Source of the DNA: an uncultured Collinsella sp.
Lineage (GTDB): Bacteria; Actinomycetota; Coriobacteriia; Coriobacteriales; Coriobacteriaceae
Reading direction: 5' to 3'
Assembly: GCA_902493855.1 (NCBI GenBank)
Contig: CABUQV010000033.1
Coordinates: forward strand, 1-18,707
DNA: 18,707 bases
Shown here in pieces: positions 16,004-18,707 of the stretch (positions are counted from its first letter, which is position 1; each line of letters begins with the position of its first letter). The notes under the pieces were generated by a model. The model did no database searches. It worked only from the letters and a program-made list of their open reading frames with translations, and was not told where the DNA came from. The position numbers and the translations under genes were made by a program.

Positions 16004-16372
16004 CTAGAACTCGAGACCGGCGGCACGAGCACCGTCGGCGAGGGCCTTGACGCGGCCATGGTAGATACGGCCACCGCGATCGAAGGCGACCTTGGTGATG
16101 CCGGCCTCGATGGCGCGCTTGCCAACGAGCTGACCGACCTTCTCCGCAGCCTCCTTGTTCGAGGTGTGGGTGCCCTTGAACTCGGCCTCGAGGGTCGAGG
16201 CAGAGACGAGCGTCAGGCTGGAGCCCTTGCTGTCGTCGATGATCTGGGCATAGATGTTGGCGTTAGTACGGGTCACGCGAAGACGCGGACGCTCGGAGGT
16301 ACCCGAGACCTTGCCGCGAACACGACGCTGACGACGCTTGAGGCCTTCCAGCTTCGCCTTATGCTTGTTCAT
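16004..16372 (-). CDS. rplR: 50S ribosomal protein uL18
   Basis: 5S rRNA-binding protein of the central protuberance. The 122-residue product has the basic N-terminus (KRRQRRVRGKVSGT), the core RPRLRVTRTNANIYAQIIDD and the C-terminal FDRGGRIYHGRVKALADGAR. It is separated from rplF by 75 nt that include a hairpin. Confidence 0.98.
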   Translation of the reverse strand: MNKHKAKLEGLKRRQRRVRGKVSGTSERPRLRVTRTNANIYAQIIDDSKGSSLTLVSASTLEAEFKGTHTSNKEAAEKVGQLVGKRAIEAGITKVAFDRGGRIYHGRVKALADGARAAGLEF

Positions 16373-16400
16373 ACGTAAACTCCTAAAAAGGTTGATCTTG

Positions 16401-16422
16401 CCAGCACCTGACGGGGTGCTGG
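16401..16422 (-). other. Hairpin in the rplF-rplR gap
   Basis: A perfect 8-bp stem, CCAGCACC with GGTGCTGG, around a 6-nt loop lies in the 75-nt gap after rplF. No T tract follows it on the minus strand. It could mark an RNA processing site, protect the upstream mRNA segment, or bind a ribosomal protein; none of these is shown. Confidence 0.5.
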
Positions 16423-16447
16423 TCTTATGCGAGTGAGTCGGTTACGA

Positions 16448-16984
16448 CTACTTGGCGGCCTTACCCAGCTTGCGGCGGATGTGCTCGCCAACGTAGTGGA
16501 TACCCTTGCCCTTGTAAGGCTCGGGAGGACGATGGCCGCGGATCTCAGCGGCGATCTGACCGACCTGCTGCTTGTTAATACCCTTGACGTTCACGTGGGT
16601 GTTGTCGGGAACCTCGAAGGTGATGCCCTCGGGAGCCTCGACGATCACGGGGTGCGAGAAGCCCAGGGAGAACTCGAGGTTCTTGCCCTTCTGCTGCACG
16701 CGGTAACCGACGCCGGCGAGCTCGAGCTTCTTCTCGAAGCCCTCGGAAACGCCAACAACCATGTTGTGGATGAGGGCGCGGGTGAGGCCGTGGCGGGCAC
16801 GGGTCTCACGCTCGTCGTCGGGACGGGAAACGGTGAGGACGTTGTCCTCGACGTTGATAGCGAGCTTCTCAAAGACATCGAGCTCGAGCTGGCCCTTGGG
16901 GCCCTTGACGACAACTTTGTTGCCGCTGACTGCCACTTCGACTCCGGCGGGAATCTGGACAGGCTTATTACCGATACGAGACAC
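16448..16984 (-). CDS. rplF: 50S ribosomal protein uL6
   Basis: Large-subunit protein near the factor-binding site. The 178-residue product starts SRIGNKPVQIPAGVEV and contains both L6 repeats, ending with the family motif PEPYKGKGIHYVGE and a basic tail. The start codon is GTG, set by AAAGGAG 6 nt upstream. It lies 33 nt after rpsH. Confidence 0.98.
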   Translation of the reverse strand: MSRIGNKPVQIPAGVEVAVSGNKVVVKGPKGQLELDVFEKLAINVEDNVLTVSRPDDERETRARHGLTRALIHNMVVGVSEGFEKKLELAGVGYRVQQKGKNLEFSLGFSHPVIVEAPEGITFEVPDNTHVNVKGINKQQVGQIAAEIRGHRPPEPYKGKGIHYVGEHIRRKLGKAAK

Positions 16985-17017
16985 GGTGATCTCCTTTCCT
17001 TCTACCTACCGAGCGAA

Positions 17018-17416
17018 TTACCAGACGTAAGCGATGATCTCGCCGCCGACGTTGTGCTTGCGAGCATCGCGGTCGGTCATGACGCCATGGCTGGTGGAAA
17101 TAATGGCGGTACCAAGGCCACCGCGGACGCGGGGCATGTCGGCAACGCCGGTGTACTTACGCAGGCCCGGCTTGGAAATGCGGCGGATGCCGTTGATGAC
17201 CTTAGCCTTCTTGGGACCATACTTAAGCGTGATGTGCAGAGTCTTCTGGGGAACGGTGTCCTCGACATCGTAGCCCTCGATGTAGCCCTCCTCGTGCAGA
17301 ACACGAGCGATCTCGACGAGCTTCTTGCTGCTCGGCATGGAGACCGTGGCCTTGTTCACAGAGTTAGCGTTACGGATGCGCGTAAGCATATCTGCGATCG
17401 GGTCTGTAAGGTTCAT
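17018..17416 (-). CDS. rpsH: 30S ribosomal protein uS8
   Basis: 16S rRNA-binding protein, and in E. coli the translational repressor of the spc operon. The 132-residue product starts MNLTDPIADMLTRIRNAN and ends with RGGLGTAIISTSHGVMTD followed by GGEIIAYVW, the usual RNA-binding C-terminus. The 119-nt gap before it is long for this operon and holds a hairpin. Confidence 0.98.
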   Translation of the reverse strand: MNLTDPIADMLTRIRNANSVNKATVSMPSSKKLVEIARVLHEEGYIEGYDVEDTVPQKTLHITLKYGPKKAKVINGIRRISKPGLRKYTGVADMPRVRGGLGTAIISTSHGVMTDRDARKHNVGGEIIAYVW

Positions 17417-17457
17417 ACAGATTCTCCTTCGTTCTTGATGAACACGTGCTCTTGGTT

Positions 17458-17480
17458 CTTCGCCGCCCTTAACGGCAAAG
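17458..17480 (-). other. Hairpin in the rpsN-rpsH gap
   Basis: An 8-bp stem with one G-U pair (17473-17480 with 17458-17465, minus-strand order) and a 7-nt loop lies 41 nt upstream of the rpsH start. No T tract follows it. Because S8 controls this operon in E. coli, an S8-binding role is possible, but the known S8 core was not identified here. Confidence 0.4.
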
Positions 17481-17535
17481 CCTTTTTAGCGCGTTTTCCC
17501 TGTTCCAAACTGATGCTTGAAACGCTGGTAGTGAC

Positions 17536-17721
17536 TTACCAGCTGGCCTTCTTAACGCCGGGAAGCTCGCCCTTGAGTGCAAGCTCGCGGAAGCAGACAC
17601 GGCACAGGCCGAACTTGCGGTACACAGAGTGCGGACGGCCGCAGCGCTGGCAGCGCGTGTACTCACGAGTAGAGAACTTCTGCTTGCGATTGCACTTGAC
17701 GATCATCGATGTCTTAGCCAC
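17536..17721 (-). CDS. rpsN: 30S ribosomal protein uS14, zinc type (type Z)
   Basis: A 61-residue S14 of the short zinc-binding class. The four ligands are Cys24, Cys27, Cys40 and Cys43 in CX2CX12CX2C. The start is GTG with AGGAGG 6 nt upstream. Placement between rplE and rpsH is standard. The 79-nt gap to rplE carries a hairpin. Confidence 0.97.
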   Translation of the reverse strand: MAKTSMIVKCNRKQKFSTREYTRCQRCGRPHSVYRKFGLCRVCFRELALKGELPGVKKASW

Positions 17722-17755
17722 TTATATCCTCCTCACATAGAGTATTGTTCGCCCC

Positions 17756-17785
17756 AAGCGCCGCCCCCTTGTGGGAACGGCGCTT
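17756..17785 (-). other. Hairpin in the rplE-rpsN gap
   Basis: A perfect 8-bp GC-rich stem, AAGCGCCG with CGGCGCTT, encloses an inner CCC/GGG stem with an ACAA loop across a small internal loop. It is the most stable of the intergenic hairpins in this operon. No T tract follows it, so termination is unlikely. Confidence 0.55.
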
Positions 17786-17800
17786 ATAGGGCAGGTGAAC

Positions 17801-18358
17801 CTATTTCTTGAACGGGAAACCGAAGGCGTCCAGAAGGGCCTTGGCCTCCTCATCGGTGTTGGCGGTGGTCACGAAAGTGATGTCCATACCACGCTGGTGA
17901 TCGACGGAGTCGAAGTCGATCTCGGGGAAGATGAGCTGCTCGGTGACGCCCATGGAGAAGTTACCACGGCCGTCGAAGCTCTTGGCGGAGATGCCGCGGA
18001 AGTCACGGATACGGGGGATCGCGACGGAGGTCAGACGATCGAAGAACTCCCACATACGGTCGCCACGCAGGGTAACCTTGCAGCCGATCGGCATACCAGC
18101 GCGCAGGCGGAAGGTAGCGATGGACTTGCGGGCACGGGTAATCATCGGCTGCTGGCCGGTGATGGCGCGCAGGTCGCGCACGGCACCGTCGATGGCCTTG
18201 GAATCGGTAGCGGCCTCGCCGACACCCATGTTCACGACGATCTTCTCAAACTTGGGGATCATCATGACGTTCTCGTACTGGAACTTGTCCTGAAGCTGCT
18301 GCTTGACCTCGTTGTTGTACTTGGTCTTCAGACGCGGCACATACTTCTCTTCTGCCAT
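17801..18358 (-). CDS. rplE: 50S ribosomal protein uL5
   Basis: 5S rRNA-binding protein of the central protuberance. The 185-residue product matches L5 along its length, with KIVVNMGVGEA (about 39-49), RARKSIATFRLRAGMPIGCKVTLRG and GMDITFVTTA. AAGGAG lies 6 nt before the ATG. It is the first gene of the ribosomal cluster in the window. In the common order rplX precedes it directly; here a promoter-bearing leader and an insertion-sequence-like element do. Confidence 0.98.
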   Translation of the reverse strand: MAEEKYVPRLKTKYNNEVKQQLQDKFQYENVMMIPKFEKIVVNMGVGEAATDSKAIDGAVRDLRAITGQQPMITRARKSIATFRLRAGMPIGCKVTLRGDRMWEFFDRLTSVAIPRIRDFRGISAKSFDGRGNFSMGVTEQLIFPEIDFDSVDHQRGMDITFVTTANTDEEAKALLDAFGFPFKK

Positions 18359-18490
18359 TGTTCACTCCTTCTTGGGGTTTTAAGCACGGGGCGTGGCCAC
18401 GATGGGTTGTCCTCGTGCCTCCTGGCTGCATCCGCGCCGCTCATGGCATTTCGCGGTTTGGACTCGACGCAGCAGGAGCCGACAAAACAA
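18359..18490 (-). promoter_or_regulatory. Structured leader upstream of rplE
   Basis: About 130 nt of predicted 5' leader. It contains an 8-position stem with one mismatch (18411-18418 with 18384-18391) that encloses a perfect 10-bp palindrome CGTGGCCACG (18392-18401). The stem ends about 25 nt before the rplE ATG, close to its binding site. I found no convincing ORF and no 3' end of rplX. A regulatory function is inferred from the structure and position only. Confidence 0.4.
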
Positions 18491-18495
18491 TCGGT

Positions 18496-18524
18496 ACTAT
18501 ACGCGCATCGGGAGCGTATTTCCA
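18496..18524 (-). promoter_or_regulatory. Candidate promoter for the rplE operon
   Basis: On the minus strand TGGAAA (18519-18524, 4 of 6 matches to the -35 consensus) and TATAGT (18496-18501, 5 of 6 to the -10 consensus) are separated by exactly 17 nt. The start would fall near 18489. Confidence 0.55.
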
Positions 18525-18605
18525 GAAAAACCTCGTCTGCCTGCACAACTCCACAACTCCCCCGCACAAATGGGTCCCAAAAAGCAGTTGCGGTGAAATA
18601 GGGAC
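18525..18605. other. Non-coding stretch between the rplE promoter and the IS-like end
   Basis: No gene is seen in this stretch. It includes an exact tandem pair of the 8-mer CACAACTC (18544-18559). The pair and its surroundings could be part of a dispersed intergenic repeat or a remnant of insertion. Confidence 0.4.
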
Positions 18606-18707
18606 TGTTGGGGGTGCGGACAGAAAGTTGGACCGCGGGGCGGTCCGGACTGGAGGTTCGCATGTACAGCAGGGAGAAGGTCGAGCTCTTCCTCCTGGCG
18701 ACGGAGG
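18606..18707 (+). mobile_element. Probable left end of an insertion sequence, cut by the window edge
   Basis: A G-rich end-like sequence beginning near TGTTGGGGGTGCGG is followed by a hairpin (18630-18635 with 18641-18646), a strong GGAGG site and an ORF start running toward the window edge. The pattern is typical of the left end of an IS with a terminal repeat and a short leader. The true boundary, target duplication and family cannot be determined without the other end. Confidence 0.4.
18662..18707 (+). CDS. Partial ORF, possible transposase N-terminus
   Basis: Only 15 codons are visible, MYSREKVELFLLATE, reading out of the window. GGAGG lies 5 nt upstream of the ATG. The start resembles the helical opening of helix-turn-helix OrfA-type transposase proteins, but this is a weak impression from few residues. 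Confidence 0.4.
   Translation, partial: MYSREKVELFLLATE

Noticed and set aside
16427..17740. 437-codon plus-strand ORF over rplF, rpsH and rpsN
   Set aside because: Runs antisense through three ribosomal genes and their gaps; no recognisable domain.
18359..18420. Remnant of rplX before rplE
   Set aside because: No frame here gives an L24-like C-terminus; frames close to rplE are interrupted by stops.
18328..18663. 111-codon minus-strand ORF upstream of rplE
   Set aside because: Overlaps the rplE start in another frame and crosses the promoter and the IS-like end; no ribosomal L24 similarity.

Overview
The window reads as a chromosomal segment of a high-GC Gram-positive anaerobe, most likely class Coriobacteriia and probably Collinsella. 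This rests on codon use, the order secY-adk-map-infA-rpmJ-rpsM-rpsK-rpsD-rpoA-rplQ-truA, zinc-binding S14 and L36, a zinc-free S4 and a zinc-type adenylate kinase. The genus is inferred from general sequence character, not from a search.

Layout. Positions 130-3396 hold two minus-strand genes: tyrS (tyrosyl-tRNA synthetase) and, upstream of it, a U32-family protein with a [4Fe-4S]-type cysteine signature, probably an RNA hydroxylase. A divergent plus-strand gene (3559-5757) encodes a class A penicillin-binding protein with a Thr/Gly/Pro-rich tail. It converges on argR (5945-6382, minus), and two good terminators lie back to back between them. Upstream of argR are a poorly characterised family 2-like glycosyltransferase (6515-7555) and truA (7717-8541). 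From 8634 to 18358 the minus strand carries the downstream spc and alpha ribosomal operons: rplE, rpsN, rpsH, rplF, rplR, rpsE, rpmD, rplO, secY, adk, map, infA, rpmJ, rpsM, rpsK, rpsD, rpoA, rplQ. They are tightly packed and end in a strong intrinsic terminator just after rplQ.

The last 350 bases are the unusual part. In the standard order rplX (L24) and rplN (L14) lie directly upstream of rplE. Here that place holds a roughly 130-nt structured leader with its own sigma70-like promoter, a short repeat-containing stretch, and what looks like the left end of an insertion sequence whose first ORF runs off the window. The ribosomal cluster is therefore split at rplX/rplE, or something has inserted there.

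Functionally most of the window is translation and secretion machinery: ribosomal proteins, IF-1, methionine aminopeptidase, SecY, RNA polymerase alpha, tRNA pseudouridine synthase and TyrRS. No tRNA, rRNA or CRISPR array was seen. I did not find a clearly novel multi-gene system. The points most worth a second look are the operon break with its leader, a set of hairpins in the intergenic gaps of the spc genes, the glycosyltransferase with its possible coupled leader ORF, the short zinc LID of adenylate kinase, and an Asp-to-Asn change in the presumed arginine pocket of ArgR.
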